Notes: a model not told the origin generated them from the sequence alone. A DNA stretch of 64,000 bases from Bombyx mori (GCF_030269925.1 NC_085112.1:16555501-16619500); one strand, 5' to 3'. Positions 25,911 through 38,076 are shown, counted from the stretch's first letter. Numbers and translations are program-made.

Positions 25911-26437
25911 TGTGCAATCACTTAGGTGGATTTCGCAGTAAAAGTTTGTACGGTGAACGGGTTTTGGTCAATTTTTTGACGTTTCGTGTTAGCTAGAGGG
26001 ACGTGCGATACCTCAAAAGAAGCGTCTCGACGCGCTCTAGCCAGTGATACAGAATTTAAAAATTATTTAGAAGAAAAATTTTTTATTTTTCAGCAAAACA
26101 AAAAATTTTTGACGTTTTTGACAGGAAAAGAGAAAATTTTGTATTTCTGAAGGCGCAGAACGCACTCCAGAAGGTAGGGCGGATCGGTAAGTATATAATA
26201 AGTAAGTTGAATTTGCAAAAGCAACAAAATAACTTTGAAAAAATAATGAATATTTAAATATTTTCAGGTCGAAAAGGTGGGGGTGTCAAAAAATGACGTC
26301 ACACCACTGCGATTTCTAGTTTGAAGGGTCGGTGCGTGCTTACAAGCCAGTTGCACTTTAAAATCGCAAAAAACCGCTTCAAAATAAGCCTCTTGTAAGA
26401 AAAGTTATGGAGGGTGATTTTTGGTGTGCAATCACTT
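25911..26437 (+). repeat. 514-bp satellite monomer between copies C and D
   Basis: Target duplication tgtgcaatcactt, then one monomer (25924-26437) of the standard form. Confidence 0.97.
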
Positions 26438-26855
26438 TTTTTTTTTTTTTTTCCACAGGAGAAAATCGCCGGATCCCCACCCGCGCGGCAGGTGGGGTAT
26501 GTGGGAGTTGAACCTCACTAAAAACTCCTGCCGCTCACAACCGGCGCCCTACCTCGGACCGGGCCGGAGCCCAGTCGGGGCTATTGAAACGGCGGGACAG
26601 GGTTGACGCAGAGCACATTACATCCATCCCACCGTCCCACGGACGCCGGACCGGTGGCCGCCAGCGAAACGACCACCGGTTCCCTCGTTCAGCGGGCCGA
26701 GAGCCCGCTTTGATGGCGCCGCGTTACACCTTCCCCCAGAGCGGTCGGGGGAACGCGGTCTGCCATCACCCGGCTTCCTATTGCGGGTGAGCGTGCAAGC
26801 ACGCCACCCTACGTCTGGGTCTCTCCCCGCACAAAACGGGTGGGACCCCTAGCTC

Positions 26856-29800
26856 TTAGGGGGCCAGGTCACGGATACGACCCCGGTCCCGACCCCCTGC
26901 TCGGCGGCGGCGGGTTTCTGCGTAGTGAGGAGAGCTTTCCCTCACTCGCCCCGCCGCCTCCTTCTGCGAGATGGTGCACTCGCAGAAGTCGAGCATAGCC
27001 TTCCATGACTCATCGCTGCCAAGCATCGACGCCACGACGCCAGGCAGCGACAAGTCAGGTCCTATCTTTGCGACCAGGACACGGCGCTGCACCTCCCAAG
27101 CGGGGCAGACAGCGAGCGTATGCTCCGCCGTGTCCAGGTCGTGTCCACAATGGTGACACCTCGTCGTCGGCTCAGCCCCTATCCGGCGCAGGTACTTCCC
27201 GAAGCATCCGTGCCCGGTCAGCACCTGCACCAGACGAAAGGTGAGACGTCCTTCGCCACGATTCACCCAGTCATCAAAGACCGGGTAAACCGCCTCGACG
27301 GTCCGTAGCCCCCACGTGGGGTTGGCCAATCGCCTCGACCACGACTCGAGCACGGACCGCCGAGAATGGGCCTTCCGCGCCCTCAGCTCACTCTCGGGGA
27401 CACGCGCCACGCCCCGAGCACGGAGCTCGCTGCGCCACCGATAGTCGGCAGCGAGCGACTCCGCCTCCAGCTCCCATGGCGGCGTCCCCGCCAAAACACA
27501 CGCCGCCTCGAAGGAGACGGTGCGATACCCGCGGATGACCCTGATGGCAACGGTGCGCTGCGGCCGGCGCAGAAACCGAGCCATAGTGGCCCGGTTGCGC
27601 GGCTCAGCCCACACAGGTGCACCGTACAGGGCCATCGATCGCACCACCCCCGCGTAGAGGCGGCGCACAACCTGATCCGGTCCCCCAATATTCGGGAGCA
27701 GCCGGCTCAAAGAACCGGCCGTCCCCATCAATCGGGGGACCAGCTCCGCAAAGTGAGCACGAAAAGCCCACCGGCTGTCCAACACGAGGCCGAGGTACTT
27801 CAACTGCACCCCGACCCCTATCCGGACGCCTCCAACCACGATGTGGGTGTCAACTGGTGGCGCCCTCCGCGGCCCGTGAAACCACAGAGCCTCGGATTTA
27901 CTGAGCGCCACGTCGAGACCCAGACTCCTTATCCTTCCGACGACGAGGGCCACTCCCGCTGTGGCGAGACGGGCAGACTCCCTAAAATCATCCCCCCGGG
28001 CCACGACCAACGTGTCGTCCGCGTAACAAATAACGCGGAGGCCCGGGAGGAGGGCGCCCCTCAGCACCCAGTCGTACCCGATATTCCACAAGAGGGGGCC
28101 GAGAACCGACCCCTGCGGAACACCACGCACGACCGGAAAGCGATGAAGGGTCCCACCGTACCCGGTACATACGACCGACCTGGCCCCCAAATAGGACCCA
28201 ACCAGCCGGCGGAGGTAGAGGGGCACTCCATGCCTCTCCAGTGCCCCCCCTATCACGGTCCAGGGCAGAGTGTTAAATGCGTTGGCGATGTCAAGAGACA
28301 CCGCCAGCGCCACCCCACCCCGAGAGACGGCCTCGTCCGAGAGGGACCGCACGCGAAGAATTGCATCCACGGTCGAACGGCCCTCCCGGAAGCCGTACTG
28401 CTCCGCCGACAGGTCAGGCCCCACCCCGACCAGGTGCCGAACGATGCGGGCAGCCAGAATACGTTCCAGCAATTTTCCCGCCTCGTCCAGCAGCACGATA
28501 GGACGATATCCGGCGGCTGTATCCACCGGGCGCCCCTCCTTCCTCAACAACACAAGTCTACCCGTCCGCCAGAGCGACGGAAACCGTCCCGACTCCAAGC
28601 AGCCATTATATAGCTCAAGGAGCCGGTCCCCCAGGGCACCGAGGGCCAAGGCCAATACCCGGCCGTGGACTCCGTCCGGGCCGGGGGCCGTGTCTTTCGC
28701 AGTCATCTTGACAACGGCCACCCGGAGCTCTGCCTCCGTAATACGGGGCACCTCAGCAGGAGCTTGGCCGTCGACGGTGTCAGACGGCCCGCCCATAGCG
28801 GGAGGGACAAAACCCTCCCGCTCCTGCGGGAACAACGCCGAAACGATGTCCCGCAGCTGCTGGGGCTGGAGACGCTCAGTCATAGAGGGGGCCCACGGGC
28901 GCAACTTGCCGCGTACCAATTTGTATGGGCTCCCCCACGGATCCGCTTCGAGCGCCTCCAAGAGTCTCTCCATGTTCTGCTCCTTGGCCCGCCTGATGGC
29001 CAGCCGCAGGGCGTCCTTCGCAGCGCGATATTCGCGGTGCAGCCGAGCTTCCTCCTCCGCGAACGCGACGGGCTCGTCGCGCCGCAGGCGGCGGCGACGG
29101 CGGTGTCTAGTGCACCGGCGGCTCGCCCGAATGGAGACCGCACGCAGTCTTGCAATTTCGGGCGACCACCAGGGCGACTGTCGCCGTCCAGAGTGCCGAG
29201 AGCCGACCCGGGGCATCGAGGCATCACATATGCGGTGCATCGCGCCCCGGAACCATTCGGCCTCGGTTTCCACATCGACAGGTTGTGGGCGCTTGGGCGC
29301 CCACGCCGCCACCATAGAGGCCTCCACCAGGAGCTCCCTGTTCAGGAGCTTCAGTGCCCACCTAGGGAATGACCGGGATGCACTCTGCGGGGGGTCAACC
29401 CCGCGGGCACCTGCAGCCGGCGTCGGCGCAGGGGCAGAAAGATCGTACCGGATATACCGGTGATCGGACAACGATTCCGCCCCCACCACCACTCTCCAGC
29501 CGAGGATGCGCCGTGCGACGGGCGAGCTCGCGAACGTCAAGTCCACGATAGACTCGCCCGTCCACCGCACGCAAGTCGCGATCGAGCCCCTATTAACGAT
29601 ACAGAGACCGACCGCGACCGCCCACTCCTCCAGCAGCCTACCACGAGCGTCCGTGAATGGGGAACCCCAAGCGACAGACTTCGCATTGAAGTCCCCCGCC
29701 AGTATCACTGAACGGGGAGCGAGGTGACGAGCGATCACCTCTAGCCCGTCCAGGAACCGCTCGAACTCGACGGTAGGCCGATTCGGAGAAAAGTACACCC

Positions 29801-30071
29801 CGATCACGACGATATTTTCTAACTGTACCGCGACGATCCCGGGGCCCCTGGTCACCATCGCCAGGGGGGGGACCATCGCGGTTCTTCTGATATGTATGGC
29901 CGCCAAGCCATCAACGTCCCCAAACCAACAGTCATCCGCTGGGGGAACGAAGTATGGCTCGGCGACCACAGCCACATCAATTGACCACTCCGCCATGGTC
30001 TGGAGCAACATGTCCTGAGCCCCAGCGGAGTGGTTCAAGTTTCCCTGCAGGAAGCGATAGGTGTGATCCAT
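26856..30071 (-). CDS. ORF2: AP endonuclease, reverse transcriptase and zinc finger, copy D
   Basis: Complete 1071-aa frame in a 5'-truncated element. All catalytic motifs are kept (N11, E38, D127, D203-H204, D594, YADD, zinc finger). Against copy C it has Ser at 716 and Ser at 724, both in the RT just past the YADD box and both shared with copy E. The protein could be functional, but the copy has lost its 5' UTR and the start of ORF1. Expression would therefore need an outside promoter and another way to reach the ORF2 start. Confidence 0.95.
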   Translation of the reverse strand: MDHTYRFLQGNLNHSAGAQDMLLQTMAEWSIDVAVVAEPYFVPPADDCWFGDVDGLAAIHIRRTAMVPPLAMVTRGPGIVAVQLENIVVIGVYFSPNRPTVEFERFLDGLEVIARHLAPRSVILAGDFNAKSVAWGSPFTDARGRLLEEWAVAVGLCIVNRGSIATCVRWTGESIVDLTFASSPVARRILGWRVVVGAESLSDHRYIRYDLSAPAPTPAAGARGVDPPQSASRSFPRWALKLLNRELLVEASMVAAWAPKRPQPVDVETEAEWFRGAMHRICDASMPRVGSRHSGRRQSPWWSPEIARLRAVSIRASRRCTRHRRRRRLRRDEPVAFAEEEARLHREYRAAKDALRLAIRRAKEQNMERLLEALEADPWGSPYKLVRGKLRPWAPSMTERLQPQQLRDIVSALFPQEREGFVPPAMGGPSDTVDGQAPAEVPRITEAELRVAVVKMTAKDTAPGPDGVHGRVLALALGALGDRLLELYNGCLESGRFPSLWRTGRLVLLRKEGRPVDTAAGYRPIVLLDEAGKLLERILAARIVRHLVGVGPDLSAEQYGFREGRSTVDAILRVRSLSDEAVSRGGVALAVSLDIANAFNTLPWTVIGGALERHGVPLYLRRLVGSYLGARSVVCTGYGGTLHRFPVVRGVPQGSVLGPLLWNIGYDWVLRGALLPGLRVICYADDTLVVARGDDFRESARLATAGVALVVGRIRSLGLDVALSKSEALWFHGPRRAPPVDTHIVVGGVRIGVGVQLKYLGLVLDSRWAFRAHFAELVPRLMGTAGSLSRLLPNIGGPDQVVRRLYAGVVRSMALYGAPVWAEPRNRATMARFLRRPQRTVAIRVIRGYRTVSFEAACVLAGTPPWELEAESLAADYRWRSELRARGVARVPESELRARKAHSRRSVLESWSRRLANPTWGLRTVEAVYPVFDDWVNRGEGRLTFRLVQVLTGHGCFGKYLRRIGAEPTTRCHHCGHDLDTAEHTLAVCPAWEVQRRVLVAKIGPDLSLPGVVASMLGSDESWKAMLDFCECTISQKEAAGRVRESSPHYAETRRRRAGGRDRGRIRDLAP

Positions 30072-32348
30072 TAAGGCTGAACCACATCCATCGCTCCCTC
30101 CCCTACTCCATTGCCCCCGCTATCGGGCGCGAACGCCTCAGCGGGGGACAAAGTGCCGGCCGGTGCTCCCCCGGCCAACCGCTTCTTTTGACGCCGCTTA
30201 GCTTGGCGGCGCCGATTTCGTTCTGCATTCTTGCTGGCCGGAGGGCAGGCCTTGCCCCCGGCCCGGTGGTCAGCCTTGCGCCCGGCCGCCGCACATAATA
30301 AGCAATGCGGCGCAGCCGAGCACACGGCCGCCTTGTGTCCAGGCTGACCACAGCGAAAGCACAATCCGCTGCGGTCAACCGCACTCGCGCATTTAGCGAG
30401 GCAGTGCCCAGTGCTGAAGCATCTGAGGCACCGCCAGGCGCGTGGTTCGAGAAGGCGCACGCTGGCCGCTATCCAGCCCACGCGCAACCTGCCCGGTTCC
30501 CCCGACGGTCTACCGGGCGGAGGAGCAGCCAAGGAGGTGGCCGCCTCTACCGGGCAACGCACCCAAACAGAGCCAGCCCCGGTATAACCGAGGCGCAGCT
30601 CGCCTACAGTTATATTCTCCAGGGCGCAGTTGCCCCGGGCGGCAATAGCCGCCGCCACCTCATCCTTAGTGGTGCAGTCGTCCAGGCCGGTCACTCTCAA
30701 TTCAGCCATTTTGACCGGCCTGTGCACTCGAACCTCTTCCTCAGGCAGAACCGTACGGAGCTTCGCCGCCAGACGCTCCGCGATGCCGGAACTATCGGCA
30801 CCGGGACACTCTAGCAGCTTGGCCCCATTGGCCGTCAGCCTACAGCGGAGGCCCTCCCCCGCCCCGATCTCGTCCAGATCAATAGCCGCGCGCGCCCGGG
30901 AGACTACATCTCCGTATGACACGCCCTTGGCCTCGGCGGCCGGCAGCAGCGTTAAGACCACTGCCGCCGACCGCGGCGCGCGCGACGACTTCTTCTTCAT
31001 CTTCTTTTTCTTGGCGGCCACAGGCGCTCGACCCTGTTGGGGAGCAGCCTGAGACGCCGCAGTGGCCGGTGCTCCACCCACTTGGGGAGCTGTCGGTACG
31101 GCCCTCTTGGCACCCCGCCGGGCCACCACATTCCACCCCTCGTCCATGTTAGACGGGGGCGGGGGCAGCGGACGGGGTTGAGGCGCCTGCGATGTGCACT
31201 TCGCGTTAGCGCCGCCCCCCCGCTTGGCTCTGTCTCGCCCCGGGCCCGCCCTAGTGGCTGGAGCCTGTACGGGGGTGGAGCGGGTCACTGCAGCACCCGA
31301 CACCGCGGCATGTGTAGACGCAGGTCGTTCAGCGTCACTAGCGACAATACGTTTCGCTTCGAGTGCCGCCAGCCCGCCACCCAGCCTTTCCATTACAGCC
31401 TGGACGGTGCGATCGATAATCTCGTCCAGGCTGTAGCAATTCGGTTCCGGCAGGCCCACGATCCGTGGCCCCGCGGATCCCTGCTGCCGCTCGACGGCCG
31501 TCGCCTCCCTAGACCGCGGCGACGGGAGACGCGAACGCCGCTGTACCGCGCGCGATGGTGGCAGCACGGGCCACGGGTCGCCAGCCGCCGCTGAGGGACA
31601 GGGACCCCGAGGGACCCCGGAGACCAGCGGCGACACCGCCGGCACAGATGCCGGAGGAGTCCGCGACCCAGCGGCACGCGGCAACGCGGGCGACGACCTC
31701 GTCGCGGCTACCCGCTTGGTAGCAGCAACCTTGTCATCGGGCCGCCGCTGCGCCTGTAGCTGTGCTCGGAGCCCCAAATTCTCCGCCATCAGCTGCACCA
31801 CCTGGTCATTGGCGGAAGCAACCGAAGGCAGAACCTTCGAGACTCGCGAGACGACTTCCCGCAGCCTGCGGCCAGCAGCTTTGGTTTTGGCACTGGTCGC
31901 CGCATACGACTTGACGGTCTTCATGGCCCTGCCTATGACCAAGGCAGGGTCCCGAAGACCGCCCTCCTCCTCTTCTGTCGTCCGCCCGTCCAGCGAGGCG
32001 ACAGACATCGACGCCGATGACGGCGCCGGTGACGGTGCGCCCTTCCCCCGAGCGGGTCTCCCTTTAGGGGGCGGCATCTCCTCCGCGGCAGAGGCCGAAT
32101 CGGAGACTACCACCACTTTCTCCGGTGGGGCATCCGTGTCAGAGGACGACGTTAGCCCCCCCTTCCCTTCGCGGGAAGAAACTCCCCTCGATTTCCTCTT
32201 CCGCCTGACTTTCCCTTTCGGGCCAGCCGCCTCGCAGTCGCTGACGAGCGCAGAGCGCGTCGAGCCAGCGCTGGCACACCTCGGTTCGACGGGTTTTCCG
32301 CTGCCCGTCGCACAGCCCCCTTCATCGTGGCATGCTTTGCCCCCCCCA
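30071..32348 (-). pseudogene. ORF1 without its first ~36 codons, copy D
   Basis: Open from the truncation point to the TAA shared with ORF2, corresponding to residues ~37-793. The initiator ATG is gone and the satellite upstream supplies no in-frame ATG nearby. Several changes set it apart from B/C: R227G, Q236R, G240D, L332V, G372S, T485M, C521R, S613N, R664S and S793P. The zinc knuckles are intact. It is the most diverged ORF1 in the window. Confidence 0.9.
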
Positions 32349-32623
32349 GTGCAATCACTTAGGTGGATTTCGCAGTAAAAGTTTGTACGGTGAACGGGTT
32401 TTGGTCAATTTTTTGACGTTTCGTGTTAGCTAGAGGGACGTGCGATACCTCAAAAGAAGCGTCTCGACGCGCTCTAGCCAGTGATACAGAATTTAAAAAT
32501 TATTTAGAAGAAAAATTTTTTATTTTTCAGCAAAACAAAAAATTTTTGACGTTTTTGACAGGAAAAGAGAAAATTTTGTATTTCTGAAGGCGCAGAACGC
32601 ACTCCAGAAGGTAGGGCGGATCG

Positions 32624-32704
32624 GTAAGTATATAATAAGTAAGTTGAATTTGCAAAAGCAACAAAATAACTTTGAAAAAATAATGAATATTTAAATATTT
32701 TCAG
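32624..32704 (+). other. Intron-like segment in the satellite monomer (81 bases)
   Basis: A GTAAGTATATAAT donor follows CGGATCG. An A/T-rich body has several branch-point-like TAAC/TAAT sites, and the acceptor ATTTAAATATTTTCAG is followed by GTCG. Length and composition suit a short insect intron. It recurs in every complete monomer. No reading frame across the join is recognisable, so use as an intron is only a possibility. Confidence 0.35.
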
Positions 32705-32730
32705 GTCGAAAAGGTGGGGGTGTCAAAAAA

Positions 32731-32738
32731 TGACGTCA
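32731..32738. promoter_or_regulatory. TGACGTCA palindrome in the satellite monomer
   Basis: A perfect CRE/ATF-type octamer lies inside GTGTCAAAAAATGACGTCACAC and is repeated once per monomer. Binding by CREB/ATF-type factors is known for this octamer; a role here is speculative. Confidence 0.3.
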
Positions 32739-34412
32739 CACCACTGCGATTTCTAGTTTGAAGGGTCGGTGCGTGCTTACAAGCCAGTTGCACTTTAAAA
32801 TCGCAAAAAACCGCTTCAAAATAAGCCTCTTGTAAGAAAAGTTATGGAGGGTGATTTTTGGTGTGCAATCACTTAGGTGGATTTCGCAGTAAAAGTTTGT
32901 ACGGTGAACGGGTTTTGGTCAATTTTTTGACGTTTCGTGTTAGCTAGAGGGACGTGCGATACCTCAAAAGAAGCGTCTCGACGCGCTCTAGCCAGTGATA
33001 CAGAATTTAAAAATTATTTAGAAGAAAAATTTTTTATTTTTCAGCAAAACAAAAAATTTTTGACGTTTTTGACAGGAAAAGAGAAAATTTTGTATTTCTG
33101 AAGGCGCAGAACGCACTCCAGAAGGTAGGGCGGATCGGTAAGTATATAATAAGTAAGTTGAATTTGCAAAAGCAACAAAATAACTTTGAAAAAATAATGA
33201 ATATTTAAATATTTTCAGGTCGAAAAGGTGGGGGTGTCAAAAAATGACGTCACACCACTGCGATTTCTAGTTTGAAGGGTCGGTGCGTGCTTACAAGCCA
33301 GTTGCACTTTAAAATCGCAAAAAACCGCTTCAAAATAAGCCTCTTGTAAGAAAAGTTATGGAGGGTGATTTTTGGTGTGCAATCACTTAGGTGGATTTCG
33401 CAGTAAAAGTTTGTACGGTGAACGGGTTTTGGTCAATTTTTTGACGTTTCGTGTTAGCTAGAGGGACGTGCGATACCTCAAAAGAAGCGTCTCGACGCGC
33501 TCTAGCCAGTGATACAGAATTTAAAAATTATTTAGAAGAAAAATTTTTTATTTTTCAGCAAAACAAAAAATTTTTGACGTTTTTGACAGGAAAAGAGAAA
33601 ATTTTGTATTTCTGAAGGCGCAGAACGCACTCCAGAAGGTAGGGCGGATCGGTAAGTATATAATAAGTAAGTTGAATTTGCAAAAGCAACAAAATAACTT
33701 TGAAAAAATAATGAATATTTAAATATTTTCAGGTCGAAAAGGTGGGGGTGTCAAAAAATGACGTCACACCACTGCGATTTCTAGTTTGAAGGGTCGGTGC
33801 GTGCTTACAAGCCAGTTGCACTTTAAAATCGCAAAAAACCGCTTCAAAATAAGCCTCTTGTAAGAAAAGTTATGGAGGGTGATTTTTGGTGTGCAATCAC
33901 TTAGGTGGATTTCGCAGTAAAAGTTTGTACGGTGAACGGGTTTTGGTCAATTTTTTGACGTTTCGTGTTAGCTAGAGGGACGTGCGATACCTCAAAAGAA
34001 GCGTCTCGACGCGCTCTAGCCAGTGATACAGAATTTAAAAATTATTTAGAAGAAAAATTTTTTATTTTTCAGCAAAACAAAAAATTTTTGACGTTTTTGA
34101 CAGGAAAAGAGAAAATTTTGTATTTCTGAAGGCGCAGAACGCACTCCAGAAGGTAGGGCGGATCGGTAAGTATATAATAAGTAAGTTGAATTTGCAAAAG
34201 CAACAAAATAACTTTGAAAAAATAATGAATATTTAAATATTTTCAGGTCGAAAAGGTGGGGGTGTCAAAAAATGACGTCACACCACTGCGATTTCTAGTT
34301 TGAAGGGTCGGTGCGTGCTTACAAGCCAGTTGCACTTTAAAATCGCAAAAAACCGCTTCAAAATAAGCCTCTTGTAAGAAAAGTTATGGAGGGTGATTTT
34401 TGGTGTGCAATC

Positions 34413-34416
<4 letters not shown>

Positions 34417-34461
<45 letters not shown>

Positions 34462-37400
34462 CCACAGGAGAAAATCGCCGGATCCCCACCCGCGCGGCAG
34501 GTGGGGTATGTGGGAGTTGAACCTCACTAAAAACTCCTGCCGCTCACAACCGGCGCCCTACCTCAGACCGGGCCGGAGCCCAGTCGGGGCTATTGAAACG
34601 GCGGGACAGGGTTGACGCAGAGCACATTACATCCATCCCACCGTCCCACGGACGCCGGACCGGTGGCCGCCAGCGACACGACCACCGGTTCCCTCGTTCA
34701 GCGGGCCGAGAGCCCGCTTTGATGGCGCCGCGTTACACCTTCCCCCAGAGCGGTCGGGGGAACGCGGTCTGCCATCACCCGGCTTCCTATTGCGGGTGAG
34801 CGTGCAAGCACGCCACCCCACGTCTGGGTCTCTCCCCGCACAAAACGGGTGGGACCCCTAGCTCTTAGGGGGCCAGGTCACGGATACGACCCCGGTCCCG
34901 ACCCCCTGCTCGGCGGCGGCGGGTTTCTGCGTAGTGAGGAGAGCTTTCCCTCACTCGCCCCGCCGCCTCCTTCTGCGAGATGGTGCACTCGCAGAAGTCG
35001 AGCATAGCCTTCCATGACTCATCGCTGCCAAGCATCGACGCCACGACGCCAGGCAGCGACAAGTCAGGTCCTATCTTTGCGACCAGGACACGGCGCTGCA
35101 CCTCCCAAGCGGGGCAGACAGCGAGCGTATGCTCCGCCGTGTCCAGGTCGTGTCCACAATGGTGACACCTCGCCGTCGGCTCAGCCCCTATCCGGCGCAG
35201 GTACTTCCCGAAGCATCCGTGCCCGGTCAGCACCTGCACCAGACGAAAGGTGAGACGTCCTTCGCCACGATTCACCCAGTCATCAAAGACCGGGTAAACC
35301 GCCTCGACGGTCCGTAGCCCCCACGTGGGGTTGGCCAATCGCCTCGACCACGACTCGAGCACGGACCGCCGAGAATGGGCCTTCCGCGCCCTCAGCTCAC
35401 TCTCGGGGACACGCGCCACGCCCCGAGCACGGAGCTCGCTGCGCCACCGATAGTCGGCAGCGAGCGACTCCGCCTCCAGCTCCCATGGCGGCGTCCCCGC
35501 CAAAACACACGCCGCCTCGAAGGAGACGGTGCGATATCCGCGGATGACCCTGATGGCAACGGTGCGCTGCGGCCGGCGCAGAAACCGAGCCATAGTGGCC
35601 CGGTTGCGCGGCTCAGCCCACACAGGTGCACCGTACAGGGCCATCGATCGCACCACCCCCGCGTAGAGGCGGCGCACAACCTGATCCGGTCCCCCAATAT
35701 TCGGGAGCAGCCGGCTCAAAGAACCGGCCGTCCCCATCAATCGGGGGACCAGCTCCGCAAAGTGAGCACGAAAAGCCCACCGGCTGTCCAACACGAGGCC
35801 GAGGTACTTCAACTGCACCCCGACCCCTATCCGGACGCCTCCAACCACGATGTGGGTGTCAACTGGTGGCGCCCTCCGCGGCCCGTGAAACCACAGAGCC
35901 TCGGATTTACTGAGCGCCACGTCGAGACCCAGACTCCTTATCCTTCCGACGACGAGGGCCACTCCCGCTGTGGCGAGACGGGCAGACTCCCTAAAATCAT
36001 CCCCCCGGGCCACGACCAACGTGTCGTCCGCGTAACAAATAACGCGGAGGCCCGGGAGGAGGGCGCCCCTCAGCACCCAGTCGTACCCGATATTCCACAA
36101 GAGGGGGCCGAGAACCGACCCCTGTGGAACACCACGCACGACCGGAAAACGATGAAGGGTCCCACCGTACCCGGTACATACGACCGACCTGGCGCCCAAA
36201 TAGGACCCAACCAGCCGGCGGAGGTAGAGGGGCACTCCATGCCTCTCCAGTGCCCCCCCTATCACGGTCCAGGGCAGAGTGTTAAATGCGTTGGCGATGT
36301 CAAGAGACACCGCCAGCGCCACCCCACCCCGAGAAACGGCCTCGTCCGAGAGGGACCGCACGCGAAGAATTGCATCCACGGTCGAACGGCCCTCCCGGAA
36401 GCCGTACTGCTCCGCCGACAGGTCAGGCCCCACCCCGACCAGGTGCCGAACGATGCGGGCAGCCAGAATACGTTCCAGCAATTTTCCCGCCTCGTCCAGC
36501 AGCACGATAGGACGATACCCGGCGGCTGTATCCACCGGGCGCCCCTCCTTCCTCAACAACACAAGTCTACCCGTCCGCCAGAGCGACGGAAACCGTCCCG
36601 ACTCCAAGCAGCCATTATATAGCTCAAGGAGCCGGTCCCCCAGGGCACCGAGGGCCAAGGCCAATACCCGGCCGTGGACTCCGTCCGGGCCGGGGGCCGT
36701 GTCTCTCGCAGTCATCTTGACAACGGCCACCCGGAGCTCTGCCTCGGTAATACGGGGCACCTCAGCAGGAGCTTGGCCGTCGACGGTGTCAGACGGCCCG
36801 CCCATAGCGGGAGGGACAAAACCCTCCCGCTCCTGCGGGAACAACACCGAAACGATGTCCCGCAGCTGCTGGGGCTGGAGACGCTCAGTCATAGAGGGGG
36901 CCCACGGGCGCAACTTGCCGCGTACCAATTTATATGGGCTCCCCCACGGATCCGCTTCGAGCGCCTCCAAGAGTCTCTCCATGTTCTGCTCCTTGGCCCG
37001 CCTGATGGCCAGCCGCAGGGCGTCCTTCGCAGCGCGATATTCGCGGTGCAGCCGAGCTTCCTCCTCCGCGAACGCGACGGGCTCGTCGCGCCGCAGGCGG
37101 CGGCGACGGCGGTGTCTAGTGCACCGGCGGCTCGCCCGAATGGAGACCGCACGCAGTCTTGCAATTTCGGGCGACCACCAGGGCGACTGTCGCCGTCCAG
37201 AGTGCCGAGAGCCGACCCGGGGCATCGAGGCATCACATATGCGGTGCATCGCGCCCCGGAACCATTCGGCCTCGGTTTCCACATCGACAGGTTGTGGGCG
37301 CTTGGGCGCCCACGCCGCCACCATAGAGGCCTCCACCAGGAGCTCCCTGTTCAGGAGCTTCAGTGCCCACCTAGGGAATGACCGGGATGCACTCTGCGGG

Positions 37401-37547
37401 GGGTCAACCCCGCGGGCACCTGCAGCCGGCGTCGGCGCAGGGGCAGAAAGATCGTACCGGATATACCGGTGATCGGACAACGATTCCGCCCCCACCACCA
37501 CTCTCCAGCCGAGGATGCGCCGTGCGACGGGCGAGCTCGCGAACGTC
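34417..37547 (-). mobile_element. Satellite-specific R1-clade element, copy E (5' truncated in ORF2, 3.1 kb)
   Basis: It lacks everything upstream of about ORF2 codon 179. Homology stops at 37547 and ggtgtgcaatcactt follows (37548-37562). The T run is long (47 bases, 34415-34461). The 3' UTR variant and ORF2 marker residues group it with copy D. Confidence 0.95.
34865..37547 (-). pseudogene. ORF2 without the first ~178 residues, copy E
   Basis: Open frame from residue ~179 to the end. The endonuclease keeps only D203-H204 and has lost N11, E38 and D127, so cleavage is not expected. RT and zinc finger are complete. Besides the D/E markers R716S and N724S it has A412V, K459R and T970A. K459R is also seen in copy H, either by parallel change or gene conversion. 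Confidence 0.92.
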
Positions 37548-38072
37548 GGTGTGCAATCACTTAGGTGGATTTCGCAGTAAAAGTTTGTACGGTGAACGGG
37601 TTTTGGTCAATTTTTTGACGTTTCGTGTTAGCTAGAGGGACGTGCGATACCTCAAAAGAAGCGTCTCGACGCGCTCTAGCCAGTGATACAGAATTTAAAA
37701 ATTATTTAGAAGAAAAATTTTTTATTTTTCAGCAAAACAAAAAATTTTTGACGTTTTTGACAGGAAAAGAGAAAATTTTGTATTTCTGAAGGCGCAGAAC
37801 GCACTCCAGAAGGTAGGGCGGATCGGTAAGTATATAATAAGTAAGTTGAATTTGCAAAAGCAACAAAATAACTTTGAAAAAATAATGAATATTTAAATAT
37901 TTTCAGGTCGAAAAGGTGGGGGTGTCAAAAAATGACGTCACACCACTGCGATTTCTAGTTTGAAGGGTCGGTGCGTGCTTACAAGCCAGTTGCACTTTAA
38001 AATCGCAAAAAACCGCTTCAAAATAAGCCTCTTGTAAGAAAAGTTATGGAGGGTGATTTTTGGTGTGCAATC

Positions 38073-38076
<4 letters not shown>
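37548..38076 (+). repeat. 514-bp satellite monomer between copies E and F
   Basis: Duplication ggtgtgcaatcactt, then one monomer (37563-38076) of standard form. Confidence 0.97.

Larger units (their letters stand above)
26438..32348 (-). mobile_element. Satellite-specific R1-clade element, copy D (5' truncated in ORF1, 5.9 kb)
   Basis: It lacks the 5' UTR and the first ~36 codons of ORF1. The break is inside the run of eight G at ORF1 codons 36-38, followed directly by gtgcaatcactt (12-bp duplication). The T run is only 17 bases. It shares with copy E a 3' UTR variant (GTGCAAGCACGCCACC with CTGGGTCTCTCC) and ORF2 changes R716S and N724S, so D and E form a separate sublineage. Confidence 0.95.
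32349..34416 (+). repeat. Four uninterrupted 514-bp satellite monomers
   Basis: After the duplication gtgcaatcactt (32349-32360) come monomers 32361-32874, 32875-33388, 33389-33902 and 33903-34416, all exactly 514 bases by the position of GCAATCACTT. They show the empty insertion site CAATCACTTAGGTGG at three internal boundaries. Monomers are AT-rich and nearly identical. No ORF of note is present. Confidence 0.98.

Noticed and set aside
32361..34416. A host gene with exons in the satellite
   Set aside because: The intron-like segment is present, but no reading frame of recognisable content joins across it.
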